In this document: in pieces, positions 25,263 through 38,108 of the stretch
Numbering within the stretch: position 1 is the stretch's first letter
Layout of the letters: each line of letters begins with the position of its first letter
Assembly (NCBI GenBank): GCA_026419785.1
Contig: JAODTK010005662.1
Span: 83,701 to 147,700 of the forward strand
Source of the DNA: Sclerodactyla briareus
Taxonomy: Eukaryota; Echinodermata; Holothuroidea; Dendrochirotida; Sclerodactylidae
Reading direction: 5' to 3'
Length of the DNA stretch: 64,000 nucleotides
The notes under the pieces: model-generated
Database searches by the model: none
Told to the model about the DNA's origin: nothing
What the model saw: only the letters and a program-made list of their open reading frames with translations
Program-made: the position numbers and the translations under genes

Positions 25263-25660
25263 CTATGACATACTATTAACTCTATCGTGTTTGTATTGGA
25301 ATTCTAAATAAATGGCGGTCTCTTCAGCGTACATAATCACTAAATACCTAAAACTTGACTGGATTTCATTTGTATACATAATGAAAAGCAACGCTGATAG
25401 TGGATCACCTTGTGGAACACGGATTTTAATATCGGTATCAGGTATCAGAAAAACCGTTCTCAATCTTGACTTGTATTGACCATCCCTGTAGAAAATCTGC
25501 AATCCAGCGAGAAAGACATGGTTTGATACTCAAATTGGAAGAAAAACACTCCCTACAAGTAGTTCAATATCCGGCGTTGAGATGGCATGTCCGATCGCCC
25601 ATTCTTTAGATATGTAAGTTATTAACCCACCCCATTAGCTGAAAACTGTCTATAATGGCG
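25263..25660 (-). pseudogene. Reverse transcriptase scrap (non-LTR)
   Basis: Minus-strand reading gives 'IADFLQGW', then 'IKIRVPQGDPLSALLFIMYT', then 'IMYAEETAIYLEF'. This is the RT palm with motif C altered from YADD to YAEE (codons at 25331-25320), so both catalytic Asp are changed to Glu. Upstream pieces in shifted frames reach about 25650. No endonuclease or C-terminal domain was found. It is a short internal or truncated copy of a LINE, clade unresolved. Confidence 0.7.
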
Positions 25661-28161
25661 AAAAATAAAGTAATCCGTCAATTGTAACGCCTCATCAGCC
25701 ATGAGATGTTGAGGGGGTCATTTAGTCATACCTGTCCTTGACGTTGGATTTTGGTTTCCTGTAGACTCACGAAGCACCGATTTCGGTGGTTCGCGATGAA
25801 CTGTTTCAGATGTAAGAATTCCCTTCGGATAATGTTGATATTCGTCGAGACAGATAGCAGAAGTTTGGTGGTTTTGTGTGAGTAATTCTGGGTTGTATAC
25901 CAGCCGGCTCAACCTTCCCGTCTTCGAACAATACCGAGATGTTGAGTTGAAGAGCTGTGCGCTGATCGTAAAATCCGTCATGCATGATTTAAATTGCTTC
26001 TATGTATCGACGCTGTATTATTGACTGTATCCAGCAGTCACAGCAGTCGGGGTAAAGCAAAGGATTGATAGACTTTATTTGACAATTGTCTTTTTAAAAC
26101 CGTCTCTATATTCCAGTTACATGAAATGTTGTTAGCACTGAGTATTCTGGATGTTATTATGAGGAACTCCGTTACAACATACCAGTAGTTAGTAATAACA
26201 CTTGTAATGAATAGGATGATGATCGACAGAGAAATTATATAGACACGTCAGCTCACTAGGAGCACCGTAAACAAAACATCCAAAACATATCACTAACAAA
26301 GGGCATCGCGATGAAATGCAAAAAAGTGAAAGCAGCAAAGAACTGCTGCCGTACAGGCGCAAACACACTTATTAGCTTGATTATCATACATGGGATATGA
26401 TTAAAAACTTGTTTACGAGATTGTTCACTAGATATTTAGGAATGATTCTATTCATTTCTATGTGAATAATCCGTATGTCTGCCACTATAGGACGCAAAAT
26501 TACTATGTTTACTTGTAGAGTTCACAATTGAACTTTGGATCCTTCGTGACGTCACCTATTCCTAAGGAATAAATTAACATATCTCAACAAGGCAACGTGC
26601 TATAACCTCCAGATTAGGGTGGGTTTGATTAAGCCCCCCTTTCACCTGTGCTAGTTTGGAGCAAATATGCTACATGATCATCGAACATTTAGGTCTTACA
26701 CCGTCAACAATGAACAATCTATTACACAGTACTCACTGTGTAGTGTGTCACTAGCTGATTCAAATCAGGATGGTATGCATTTCTTAGGTGTTGTTATTGA
26801 CATAGCCAATAAACCTCTATTTCTCAAGGACGGTCATCAATTGCAACCCAAATTTGTGAGCGGAAAGATACAGCTTCTAGGATAGCAAAGTCATTTAATA
26901 ACTGACATTATGAATTATTCATCAAGTCATCGACAACGTGATTCACTTGATTATGTCCTATTCTCGATGTCACTGCTATTCATCCGTAATATGCGATTGC
27001 ACTCAGAGCCTCAGTAGAAGAGAGCAAGCAGAACTTGTTCAATCAAATCATGCATATTTTATGATATTCTGTTTTACTAATGGCATATTTTCTTCTGTAG
27101 TATATTTTAAATCGCTATAGGGATACTGGCTTCGAATAGAATTAATCGGCTGCCCCATAAGGTAGCATAGAATAGAATACATACTGATCAATGTGTATCT
27201 TGTAATCATACCCAGTAAATGTGGATGTAGGTTTAATGATGACTGTTGCCTTCACTACCTTTCTCTCAGATGAAGTGTGAGACCAAATATCAAACAATGT
27301 GCAGGGTTGCCGGGGTTTCTGTATTCGGTCTAGTATCGTAAACATACACATAAATAAAACATATGGCAGCGTCCATTAGCAATTCGAAATATGACAGAAG
27401 AGCTGGTCGTTCCATCTGAATAATTTACAAAGCATTGTTTGAGGAACTTGAAGATTGCGATAGGAAGCGCTTCAGATTTAGCCAAAAACAAAATCCTGTT
27501 AGTTCATGAACTGACTCTCTTTAATTAAAGAAGGAGGAGTTGTACGTTGCCATTCCGAGCGATCTTGACATCTAACATGAATTGTTTGGCCAAAATACTG
27601 ACATTAAAAGGTGAACATCGATCTTAGTGTGCATCGATTTACGCATGCGTAGTCATGTTGACTGGTGGGTAAACTTTGAGGAGTCATACACTTAGGTAGG
27701 GTGGCCTACACAGGATACGATAAGGGCTACCATTGTGCACAAGTAACAAACATATTATGGGAACACATTCAGGCAATAAAGTAGGCGGTTCGCTCTGCCA
27801 GTTAAACGCCAGTTTGATAAAAGACGAAAACTCTCCGAACCATCCAAACCAAGGAGTACCATATACTTGTTTCACCATTAACGGGATGTCTTTTTAATGT
27901 TTTTTTTCTACAACTAGAGCGTTCGAAACATTCATGAGGGTTGTGAGTATACATGATTAATCGTTTGCACATATATCTCCTAGCATCGTGTGGACTGTCA
28001 TCACATAAATGTATATATTTCGTTGTTACTAATCCTTCGATGAATCCCGTAGTGTGTGCGAATGTTGTGTAATGCGGTCAGGCCAGAGGCGATCTTGGGA
28101 AGAGAGAGTCTGAGAACCGTGTCAAATGAAGAATGTTTCAGCCAGTCGAGTTGATCATTTT
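25661..28161. other. Non-coding stretch, nothing recognised
   Basis: The minus-strand frame 25981-25718 (87 codons) directly upstream of the RT scrap could be part of the same decayed element but has no recognisable motif. The rest shows only short overlapping frames. Confidence 0.35.
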
Positions 28162-28365
28162 CATGTATTCTCTCATGAAAAATGTATGAAACCCCATTTA
28201 TGGTGTTGTTCTGTCGACATTCTTGGTATATTTCATCGTGAAATATGTATATTATAAACGCGACAATTTCCATGTATTCTCTCATGAAAAATGTATGAAA
28301 CCCCATTTATGGTGTTGTTCCGTCGACATTCTTGGTATATTTCATCGTGAAATATGTATATTATA
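28162..28365. repeat. 109-bp tandem duplication
   Basis: CATGTATTCTCTCATGAAAA starts at 28162 and 28271. The roughly 95-base units ending TATGTATATTATAA differ at one or two positions and are separated by about 13 unrelated bases. The 101-codon minus-strand frame here reflects the duplication only. Confidence 0.95.
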
Positions 28366-28499
28366 ACTCGATAATGTTTGCAAGTAACTTAACTATATCT
28401 AATTGAATGAAGCGCATGCTTGGTACCGATAGTCTTTTTCTTTTCTTTTTTTTGTCAGTGAGAACATGAGTCTTATGGTTTATCTTATTTATTTTTATT

Positions 28500-31010
28500 T
28501 ATATTACAGTGTTATACCGCCCTTCTCCCGTGGATTGAAGTGCGTTACAAAGAGTAAAAGTATTTAAATATAGTACAATTCAAATATAGAATAATGGAAT
28601 AAGCAAGGATGAGGAATGAAAATTGAAATATGGCAGAGAGAATGTGAGAATAAAATAGCAGTAGCAAATTTGAAAAAACAAAAACAAAAAACGGCTGCGA
28701 ATATCCAGGAAATAGTCGTGCCTTGGGACCCTCTTTGAAAGAGTTCTCACGGATGAGGCCTGGCGAAGATCCAGCGGAAGCCGATTCCACAAACGGGGGC
28801 CCGAGGACAGAGAAACACCCATCGCCAATAACCCGCCTAGTATATGGGACAGTAGGCGCGGAGGGTCGCATGACGATCTCAGGCCAGTGCGGTTGAGCTC
28901 GTGGATGATTAGAAGTTCTTGTAGGTATGGGGGAGACAATCCTTTGACACAATTGTATACATGCAGTAAGGTCTTTAACTCTTTGCTGAACTGACACACA
29001 GTGCAACTCACGTAATAGTGGCGGAGCACTGGTGCGTTTCCGCAAGCGATAGACATTGGTCCGAGAGATACACCAAATAAGAGTTACAGTAGTCCAGCCC
29101 AAAAAAAAAACAGGGATCTCACTGCATGTGTCCAAGTATTTTGATCGATATATCTTGGAAATTCTGGAGATGTTACGGAGGTGATAATTGATTGTACGAC
29201 ATATAGATGACACTTGTGAATTCATATTCATGTAGGAGTAAAAAACGATGCCTAGGTTCTTCACTGAGGAGGTCGGACAGACCTCGGATTCCCGAACCTT
29301 TACCTTTATGCCATGTATGTGGCAAGCATGTCTGTGTGAGTGGATGGGAATAAATCCGGTGTTGGCGTCGTTAAACTCAAGTTTGTTCTCAAGCATCCAA
29401 ACTCTCACAGATGCTAAGCATTTATTCGAACGCACTTGGGCAGCTTCCTTGTCGACTTTCACTTTAGGGTCGAAGCTCACATAGAATTGGGTGTCATCTG
29501 CGTAAATATGATAGAGACACCGAAGTGTCTGAGAATATCAGTAACCGGCTTAGTATACGCAGTAAATATGGATGGACCTGCAACCGACCCTTGGGGAACA
29601 CCGCAAGTAAATTTATGTACAGCCCAGAAATGCAAACTCTGCTGCTACCTAAGTAGGAACGCATCTAGTTTAAAGCATTGTCATTAATACCGTAATCATG
29701 GCGGAACCTTTCAATAACGATGTCATTACATAGTGTCCAGAAGCAGCAGACATATCTAATAGAATAATACCACTCTACCGTTGATCAAAGCATGCAAGAT
29801 ATCATTTTTGACACACAGTAAAGCTGTTTCTGTGCTATGAGCAGGCCTGTGAGCGGACTGAAAAGGTCATTCAGTCTGGAAATAAGCAGGGTATTCCAAA
29901 ATCTTGTCAAGAGTGGGTGAATTAGACATAAGACGGTAATTGTTTAGACTGTCATGGTTGAGAGTGGGTTTCTTGAGAATGGGTGCGATACTAGCATCGC
30001 GGAGTGCAGATGGGAAACAACCAGTACATGAACGAATTATTGATCAGAGAGATAATAAAAGTGTGTCATGATATCAGAACACTCTTTCAGCAATCAAGTA
30101 GGTAAGGGGTCAAGATATCTAGTCGTATTTAGGATCTTAGCAATGAGCTTCTTGACCTCTGTGTCATCCACTTGGTATAACGTAGAAAGTTGGTTGCATA
30201 CATTATTGCATTCGTTCTCACTAACATTCGGATCGCACGTTTGATCGCACACATTCTCAGACTGTAAAACAGATACACCAACATTATTGCAATTTATGTC
30301 ATATTTCAAATTATCATTGTTTAGTATTATTGCAGTAAGTTCGAACGTTCAGTGTCCAACTCTGACCTAATTTTGGGGACCTTATCAATGAAAAAGTTGG
30401 CAAAGTCATTGCTCATAACAGCGTCAGAACTACAAGACGGGAGAACTCTGCTGGAGTTTTGGAAGAGCGAGTTAAGTGTGCGGTACATCAAATTGTCCTC
30501 GAGTCGGCGTTTTGGAGTAAGTCATGACAGTATTCCGTTTTAGACCTGGTGATGAGCTCATTAGCTATAGTGTTTTGCTCGACATACTTTCGACGGTCCT
30601 GGTCGCACAATGGTCTTCCTCCATTTGCGTTCACATTTCCTGGGTTCGCGTCTAGCCGATCGTACTTCGGACATGTTGTTGTTCGGTGATAGCGCGTCTG
30701 TTCCGGGCAATGCTTGTCAAATACCTCTTGGACTGTGCCTGGTTAATATATCCAACAGCCTGTTCATTGGGGTCGGTTAAGTGTACACGAGCCAGAACTT
30801 CTGTAGCCAGATCAGTCTTGGAAGCGTCCATGTCCAGCTCTTTAAAGTTGCGTGTCGTAACGGCTTTTCTGACTAGGGGTGGTTTCGTCTCGTCGATAGA
30901 ACACTCAATTTGTGTGGTGATCTGACCTATAGTTCCAGAGTCAGGTCGAAAAAGCCCGTGGTCAGCATAGGACGAATTCCGAAAACCCCGCAAAGTTGTA
31001 GCTCGATCAA
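28500..31010 (-). pseudogene. 5'-truncated L2/CR1-like LINE, endonuclease end to 3' UTR
   Basis: In minus-strand order the copy starts at the end of the endonuclease: 'YADHGLFRPD', in place of the usual SDH, near 30960. The endonuclease-RT linker follows: 'NFKELDMDASKTDLATEVLA', 'TRSKTEYCHDLLQNADSRT', then 'MSNDFANFFIDKV' at about 30390 and 'LDPLPT' at about 30095. RT shows 'LLDMSAA' (about 29755), 'GVPQGSVAGP' (about 29605) and an intact 'YADDTQFY' with motif codons at 29504-29493. The C-terminal domain has 'WMLENKLEFND', 'LGIVFYSYMNM' and 'RLWNRLPLDLRQASSV' (about 28770). The final 311-codon frame (29480-28545) and the 158-codon frame (29056-28580) are overlapping halves split by frameshift. 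The 3' tail near 28500 contains a GCGTTACAAAGAG-like L2/CR1 tail. Frameshifts make it dead. Confidence 0.9.
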
Positions 31011-32935
31011 AGCGAAATTTGCTTCGAATAGTTTACACTTTTGAGGTCACAGATGTAGAAGTGAAGGAGTCACTAAGCCTCATGGCTTCCTGGATACCTT
31101 CTTTTCGTTTTCCAGTCGCAAATGATTAAATTGAGTAAGAAGAGATAAAACTGTATGGTGAGATAGAATCACCTAAAAATAGAGCAACTATAACTATGAA
31201 TAAGGACGCTGAAGTTTCCACTAATCAATATGCCGTAATGCGGCATTAACTGGCGGTACGCGTGGTATTTTCGCCTTCCCACTGATTGTTCCATTTCATT
31301 TGAATGTATTATCCTTTTTTGTTGGCTGCCCTTTCTCTGTAAATCAATCGCAGCTCATTTAGGCACGTCTCACGTGTGTACTGGACGACTCCGTCAGTTA
31401 TGGTATCTTGCCGCTTACGACATCTGTATCTATGAAATCCCAGCCTTATGATCGGGTCAAATTTTTAACACAATTATATTCCAAACATTGTGACAAGAGT
31501 TCTGTTTCCTATTTGTTGATAATCCACGTGCTCAAACTCTGACTGTAGCGCGATATGCATCATATGCGCATACTTAATAGTACCGGTGTTCTACCTACGT
31601 ACGTTTCGATATTCCCTAACACGTAATCGCATCGAGTCTCCCAAGCTCCAAATTCGCTCTAACTAGATTCAGTCATTTCATGTGTTGCATAATTCTCCAA
31701 ATTTTGAGGGAACCCGATAATCGAGTTGGTGGGGAATTCGAGTCTCAAGGTTGCAATTAGCTCAGCCTACAAATTATTGTTCGCAGAATTGTACCTTTGC
31801 ATTTGTTGCTTGAATGGAAACAATATCATTTTTCATTTTTTATGTAATGCTATTGGGTCAACACAATACCAAGGGGTTGAAGAAATGGGTATTATGCAAC
31901 AATAAGGTCAGGGCTTACGACTGAGTTTATCCATCTGTGAATTGTGCGTTTGTATCAGAGAACACGATGTACAGTCCCAGAGATTTAACCCTGTGATTCG
32001 TAAATTTCGAGGAATCTGCACAGTGAGTGTGAGACGTGGACTTGCACTAATCATGACACAATTACGTTTGTCTGTGCTGGGCGTTATACATCATATGGAA
32101 TTGGGTATTAGAATCGAATTCCTGAAAGACAGTATCTCTATGTGACCACCACTTAGGGAAAATTGGAACGACACAGTTATTAGGCGAACCAGGAATTCAT
32201 GCATTGATAATCTATACAGTGAAGGTTATTCTTAACGGTATAATTTGATGGTAGTCGCTTGGACTCTGCTTTGTTAAAGCTTTTCTCGTTTTCTGATGTA
32301 ATCAGATCTGTCTGAGAAGAGCAATTTTGTGTGTAATTACTGGACGTAATCGCGGCCCCATTTTGTTTAATGAAGTAGGCAGGAATATACCCTTACAGAT
32401 TTAGTGAGCCATCTATATTAAAAGAAGAATATATAAATCACGCATGAAGTGATAAGCCTCGGCTTGTCACGGTCTCTAGAGAAGGCGAGATTGCATGCAT
32501 TGAAAACAATGTTTACGATCATCGTCTGTTGGTAGGTTAGTGCCGTCGTTGGAAGCACAAAGTTTGTGCTTGTGTGGATTAATTTAGAGAACACAAAGTA
32601 TGCACGGAAGACAGATTTCAGATTTTCAAATTCTAGTGACACAATTAGCAAATATATTATCATAATTGAGATATGCAAATGTATATATCTGAAAATATAT
32701 GCCTGTATATCGCTCGTATACACGCTGTAATTGCATGGAATGTTTTGTTGATTCTCTCGAATTCGTTTGTCATGGTTCGTATTAGAGGCTGTCTTTCTAT
32801 ACGGAATAATGGAATATGAAAAAAATAATCTTTTTTAAATTTTATTACCTTATTTTTAATACTAAATGTGCACGTATAGCCCCCTTTTTCGTAACACAGG
32901 CGTATCTGCGGAGCAGCAGAGGGTCAAGGGGACAG

Positions 32936-33000
32936 GTCCCACACACCCCACCCCCTTCCTCTCTTTTCCTCTATTTCTCCCCCCCCCCCCTCCCCTTTTA
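32936..33000 (+). repeat. Pyrimidine-rich tract
   Basis: C/T-rich strand bias runs across about 60 bases and includes a run of about 12 C. Such tracts can form triplex or other non-B structures. Short frames on both strands here (Pro/Ser/Phe-rich or Gly/Glu/Arg-rich) are composition artefacts. Confidence 0.8.
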
Positions 33001-33179
33001 AGTACGACCGGTGAACGGGTGGCGAAAAGGATGCAGCAGTTAAACAAGGGGCAACAGACATTAGTGATAATGAACCGAATCTCTCGAAGTACTCGTTGGC
33101 TCTACTGAGTTTTACGCCGCTGCTCCTCAGCAACATTTTCTTTCAGTCAGCGACATCATGCATTAAGGTCGGCTCTAAC

Positions 33180-33233
33180 CTTCTTGCAGCAATATTCACA
33201 CAGACAACACTTCTTGCAGCAATATTCACACAG
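33180..33233 (+). repeat. 30-bp tandem repeat
   Basis: CTTCTTGCAGCAATATTCAC plus ACAG occurs at 33180 and again at 33210, identical over 24 bases, with a 6-base spacer. Confidence 0.95.
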
Positions 33234-34261
33234 TCGCATTCACTGCTAACGGCACGTTCTTACTATCACAGCTTTTGCCGAAAAACCGTGTGTAGCCCAT
33301 TGCTCTTACTCGTAATTTCATAGCTGACTTCGGAAATTCCACGTCAGAGACCCCACAGTGACTTTTCAACACCGTGAAGAAGTGAACCCAACACCCTTCG
33401 CGAACATATTTTCTTAATGAGTTCTTAATTCATTACTTTCTGTTCATCAAATGACCCCATAACTTAACTCTTCATCGCTACAAATATTGACACCAAGTGC
33501 AGCACTAGTAATGTTAGTATATAATATTAGGCTCTGAGTATCGGTAACCTTGGAAGTGACAGTATTCAGTAGGATGTCTGAATGTCTGCGTCTATTAACG
33601 ATTGTAAAAATGATATTGGAAATCAATTTTGCTATCACCGTGTCTATATATCACCAAAATCATTATTTCATGTTCCATCGAAGCATTCGTCATCTGTGTG
33701 AGTGAACGGTCCATTTTGCATCATCAGTGACTATAACGTCAACAACCCAAAAAGACAAATTTACGCCGAGATTGTTCCACTCACCTGTTCAATGATAACT
33801 CCTCATGACCGAAAATTTGGCAGCCCAACAGAACACAGGTCTGTTTTTTCATGGAAAATAAATACCGGCAATAGTATTATCGCCATAAGAGCTGCGCGGT
33901 CATCAATAGATCGTGTTTTCTATTCTCAGAATGATACCACTAGACTGGACGTTTGAACCACTGATCACTGATCATATTGAGAACGTGATTTCTCGCCTAA
34001 CGGAAACAGCAAATTGAAAGAAGGCAACTTTTTTTATACTAGTATTGAGAGATAAAATCATGCTTCAGGGGAATATAGCAGTTTGCCCCTGGAAGTCACG
34101 ACAAGCACGTTGCTATCTGTTATAGAAAGCTCGTAGATAGTCAGGCGTTTCTTCAGATTTTGTCCCAATCGCCTAATAAGTTTGCTCCACATGCAATCAT
34201 ACTCTGCACAAGGCGTTTCACATCATTCTAGATGTGCGTGACAGGTGCTATATCAAATTAA

Positions 34262-34345
34262 AAGACCGGTCACACTACAGCGGTATCGTTTAGAGCGGCT
34301 GAGATGGAATTATACCGGCTGGAAGACCCTGCCACGTCGATGGAG
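34262..34345 (+). repeat. Dispersed repeat end (CCGGTCACACTA family), copy 1
   Basis: GACCGGTCACACTACAGCGG and the following 60 bases align, with indels, to the reverse complement of about 52432-52350 (CCGGTCACACTATAACGATA). Shared landmarks after the motif are CGGCTGAGAT/CGGTCAGAT, ATTATACCGGCTGGAA/ATTATGCGGTTGAAA and GTCGATGGAGGA/ATCGACGGCGGA. It is probably the end of a DNA transposon or MITE. The opposite end was not found. Confidence 0.5.
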
Positions 34346-37300
34346 GACCCGATTCGCTGTTCGTCAAACCATCCCGATGTAGTGTCACGGTGAGGCTCTG
34401 ATAAATTTCTAGCAGACCCACACCGGTTCTTTTACCTCCATGGAGAGGAAATTAATCGAGAGAGGATATAATTGTAATAACCTATTAAACTTCAATTACT
34501 GATCACTAAATGAACCAGCTGCAGCTGTAATACAACATTACATTACCTCTCTCACTTCATCCAAGCATTAACGTTCTGTTCTGAATAAGTTAAAAAATAG
34601 ATGGGTAACACCTGAGGAAACAGGGATGAGCTGGCAATTGAAGACGTGTACACAGGCCGCCCCCACCTCCGGCCACAAACGCCACCGTAGCAACAGCTCC
34701 CGTCGTCCATCCTCTAACCCCTCAACGTAATTCGTCAAATATTTGGTGCATGGAAAGCAGTTGACGACCTCTAGGATGACGGCACGGAGCTAGTCCTCAA
34801 CAAACGGCAAGACGGTCCTCCAACGCAGAGCCATGACCAGTGCTGACGGACCCTACCAATCAACGGTAAGCCACTCCCGGTCTCACTGACCCAAGGCTAT
34901 ACGCCAGTCACTCGCCCAATACATAGGCCTCTGCTTCTTGCAGCCGCCGAACTGCTCAGTGCGGACATTCAGAGCGAAGTGCTACTCCATTACGCCCCGA
35001 AATTTATCGAAACACGCTGCCCGCGTCCTAGAAACGATACCCAATTCTATAGCCTCCTATTGTGTTCAGTGAAGCAAAGCGTCGCTGTATTGTATCACTC
35101 CGTGTATAGCGTCTCGTTCTCGCCCAGACTCGCTAATTAATTGATAACAATACACTATTACGTAATCGCATACTATGCAAAACATCACGCAACTCTTTCT
35201 GACCTGAAAATGACCCATGACTACTAGCAAATCACTGACGTCACATCCGCTCGGACGTCACATGTAGAAAGGCTATTCCCTTAATTTTACACAACGATTT
35301 ATAGATTTTCTCAATTTAGGCCTCCCGAGAACGTAGTTTATTAACACATTTGCTTTGACGAAGATTCCTAGTAGTATACTAGTATTTGTGACATTTAAAC
35401 AAATCGCGCAGTAGTCCGATGTTGTATAGTAGTATAGTTCGGTATTGTGCTCCCGTCAAGAATGTCTCCCCAATTACGAGATGTCCTAACGAAGAGGCCC
35501 GAACTGTCAGCGAGTGTCAGCTGTCGTATTCATTTCGGAACCGATCCTCGTGAGTATCACCGAATCGGGAACGAATCAGTCAGCTACCGTCCTTGGGCTC
35601 AGATTGTAACCCAATTAATTTATCCTGTGGACCTCTATGACAGCATCTGCTTCCTGATATTGAAGACGCGGACCGTTGGTAATCTTTTGCCAATTTCTGC
35701 ATGCGCTCACTATAACAACAATTAAGTTTTCCTATAATTCTATCTCCTAGATGGAATATTTTGATCAGCCTATGCATATCCCATGATCTCCGCCCTTCGG
35801 GTTATTTACATCTTCATCTACGGTTCGGGCAATCCTATTCCTGGTTAGTCGACGTGCCCTCGTTACAAGGTTATTGTGTTGCATTGCCCTTCGTCTTTCA
35901 AGGTATGGCGTGATGAGTTCTTTATGTCAACGAAATCTGCTTAATGAACGTACAAAAATCAGCCACCATATGTGAAAGCTTGTAACTTCGATCGAATATT
36001 TGACGTGAAATATTTCATACGTGAAAGAATATTACATATTCTCTTACAATACGAGTCATGTGCGCATGTGAGCACGAAGAGGGTGAATAAGAAACCTGTT
36101 TCTGTCCGCGTTCCTCCTCATAACTTGCGCAAAGATGGAACTGCCTAAAATGTCGGTAAATCAATATAATCCAGGACGCGCAGATTCAAACTTTGGTCAG
36201 GAGCTGTATATGTTCGTAGCATACAGTGCACTGAGTGCAGTAGGCTTTGGGTCTGTTGGGGGAATGATTCCAATGACGGTGGTTAACTAATACCGTCACT
36301 GCCACGGTTTATTATGAAAATCAAGTAATTGTGTTGGTAAGTAGGTGGGCAGAGACTATCTGTTGCAAGAAAATGGGAGACTAAAAATTCGTACAGTGTT
36401 ACAGGCGGAAGATTAGAGAGAGTTTACATATAAAAGAATTAAGTCCGGACCTGAATTGTAATATTGTTAGCCACCCTCTTGAGCTTTTCTAATGCCATTC
36501 ATCTCTTGTAGTGTTATAAAACCTTCTATACCAGGCTTTGTTATCTCCAGTGGTTGCTATAGGCAACAATTGTTAACTGGAATAGCTCGCATTGTATTGC
36601 TATACTCTTGAAAACCTGTATATGTATGTACTTCGCATTTTGCCTGAAGATGGGGTCTTGGTGACCTCGAAATATAGCAGTATGACATCGTTAACTGCAA
36701 TATTCGCTTGTTTCTCCTTTATACTACCAGCACAGTGCCCATCACGAGACGACAACTGGCGGGGTCGTCTCCGAACTCGAGTTCCCAATAGCTTCACCCA
36801 AACCTTTCATTCGGCGTGTTGCCCTACGGTGGGCATCAGCGTCAGTTGAATGTCCACGACAAACACAACGAAGCACAACTCGATGATGAACGCCAGCGAT
36901 GAAAGGTAACAAAGGCGAGGTACCAACCCCACTCCCCTGCTACGGATTCGGGGAAGGGGAATGCCATCTCCTGTAAGAGGGCCAGACGGGAACCGATCCT
37001 GTTACCCTTAATTGATATCAGCGGTCGGATGGTATGCAGTCTGGCAACACTGGATTGAGAGAATAACCAAGGGCTACTAAATATAAATTCTGGTGTACAC
37101 CATAATGAAAAATCCAAGTTCAGTGAATTGAATTGCTTTGAGGACTTGTTAAACTTATTTTTCTATGGGAGCTCGAAGTTGTGAGGACGAAACAAGTTGA
37201 AGTCGTTGTGGAATAAGGCTTACCATCTCCTTAAGTAATTGCCGCATGCCAGGTAGAGGCAAGCTGAAATCCGCTCGTATTTCTGTTTGGGAATCCGCAA

Positions 37301-37349
37301 TGCATCTCGGAATTTTTACTAGGCAAAATATATCCATCTATTCTCAATA

Positions 37350-37592
37350 TTAGTTAAGTTTAGTTTAGTGTACTTTAGTAGGAAATGTTCCAGTTTCTCA
37401 TGAACGACCCAGAAATCACCACAACTCATTAGGAAGAACAACAAAGCTCGAGGAATTTCCCTACAAATCCTGATAACAAGTCAGAACTGCAGGGAGGTTA
37501 TTCCACCCAGTATTCGCTCTGCGGGAAGGAAAACGTCTGTCTGAATGTCTAATCTGCGACGATTACCATAAAGCTTGCGACAATAGCCCCAA
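37350..37592 (-). mobile_element. Truncated CR1-family 3' end (second copy)
   Basis: The segment matches the 3' end of the CR1 element at 58655-58960. Both begin, in plus-strand reading, with AGTTTAGTTTAGTG. Both share blocks of the type GAATGTCTAATCTGCGACG/GAATGTCCAATCTACAGCG and CATAAAGCTTGCGACAATAG/CACGATGCTTGAGACAATGA. On the minus strand it still reads 'NRRRLDIQTDVFLPAERI', corresponding to the last RT residues of the longer copy. Only about 245 bases remain, the usual result of 5' truncation during target-primed reverse transcription. Confidence 0.75.
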
Positions 37593-37640
37593 TTAGTCGT
37601 AACATTAGTCGTAACATTAGTCGTAACATTAGTGGTAAAA
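37593..37640 (+). repeat. 12-bp tandem repeat at the CR1 truncation point
   Basis: TTAGTCGTAACA occurs at 37593, 37605 and 37617, and a variant TTAGTGGTAAAA at 37629. The array begins exactly where the CR1 3' fragment loses strong similarity to the longer copy. Confidence 0.95.
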
Positions 37641-38039
37641 TTAGGAAATTGAGAGTATATGTACTGGCAAAACTGAAAAAAAAATCATCTGATTTTTTTT
37701 TTTTCTTTTCAGGAGGTTATTCAAAATGTCTGCAGGTAGTCAGTACCATTTCCGAAGTAGTTGTAAAATGAGAATGATTCACAAGTTAGCGCAGGAGCAG
37801 ATAGACAACTTCAATTACTCAAGTAGTTTTGTACCAGCATAAACATAATAGAGTTGTGTCCGATGTGAGAAACACTACAAAATCATAGACATAATATACA
37901 ATGAAGATAGTGTACCTTCAGTTGCTGTTGTTGCATGAATAGAGATAGGGTCAGTTGTATAATGGGATTATAATACTTTCCATTAAATCTGGAAGCAAGA
38001 AGCACACCTACTGACTTCGAATACACAGGGAAATCTGAC
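37641..38039. other. Non-coding stretch
   Basis: Contains an A run and a T run (about 37674-37705). No gene seen. Some weak similarity to CR1 coding sequence may continue into the first tens of bases. Confidence 0.4.
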
Positions 38040-38057
38040 ATAATAATAATAATAATA

Positions 38058-38089
<32 letters not shown>

Positions 38090-38108
38090 TAATAATAATA
38101 ATAATAAT
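38040..38108. repeat. (TAA)n microsatellite
   Basis: Nearly pure TAA/ATA array with two phase slips (ATATAAT). The poly-Tyr, poly-Ile and poly-Leu frames on the minus strand derive from it. Confidence 0.95.

Larger units (their letters stand above)
31011..37349. other. Non-coding stretch with scattered repeats
   Basis: No gene recognised. A GC-richer island runs at 34620-35000 with no readable protein. A palindrome GTTGCTATAGGCAAC lies at about 36552-36566. The plus-strand frames at 33702, 35447 and 36592 (84-92 codons) show no domain. The sequence TTGCCTGAAGATGG at about 36640 resembles the tails of some Penelope-like elements but is too short to call. Confidence 0.35.

Noticed and set aside
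28545-29480. A 311-codon open frame that might be called a host gene
   Set aside because: Its content is the RT C-terminal domain of an L2/CR1-like LINE, continued by other frames on both sides, so it is a transposon remnant.
32866-33136. Proline-rich and glycine-rich small frames on both strands
   Set aside because: Composition comes from the polypyrimidine tract. They overlap each other on opposite strands and lack any domain.
33180-33233. CRISPR-like repeat
   Set aside because: Only two 24-base units with a 6-base spacer in eukaryotic DNA; it is a simple tandem duplication. No CRISPR array exists in the window.
36600-36690. Penelope-like element tail
   Set aside because: Only the short TTGCCTGAAGATGG...GACCTCGAAATATAG string resembles such tails. 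No Penelope RT or GIY-YIG endonuclease could be read nearby.
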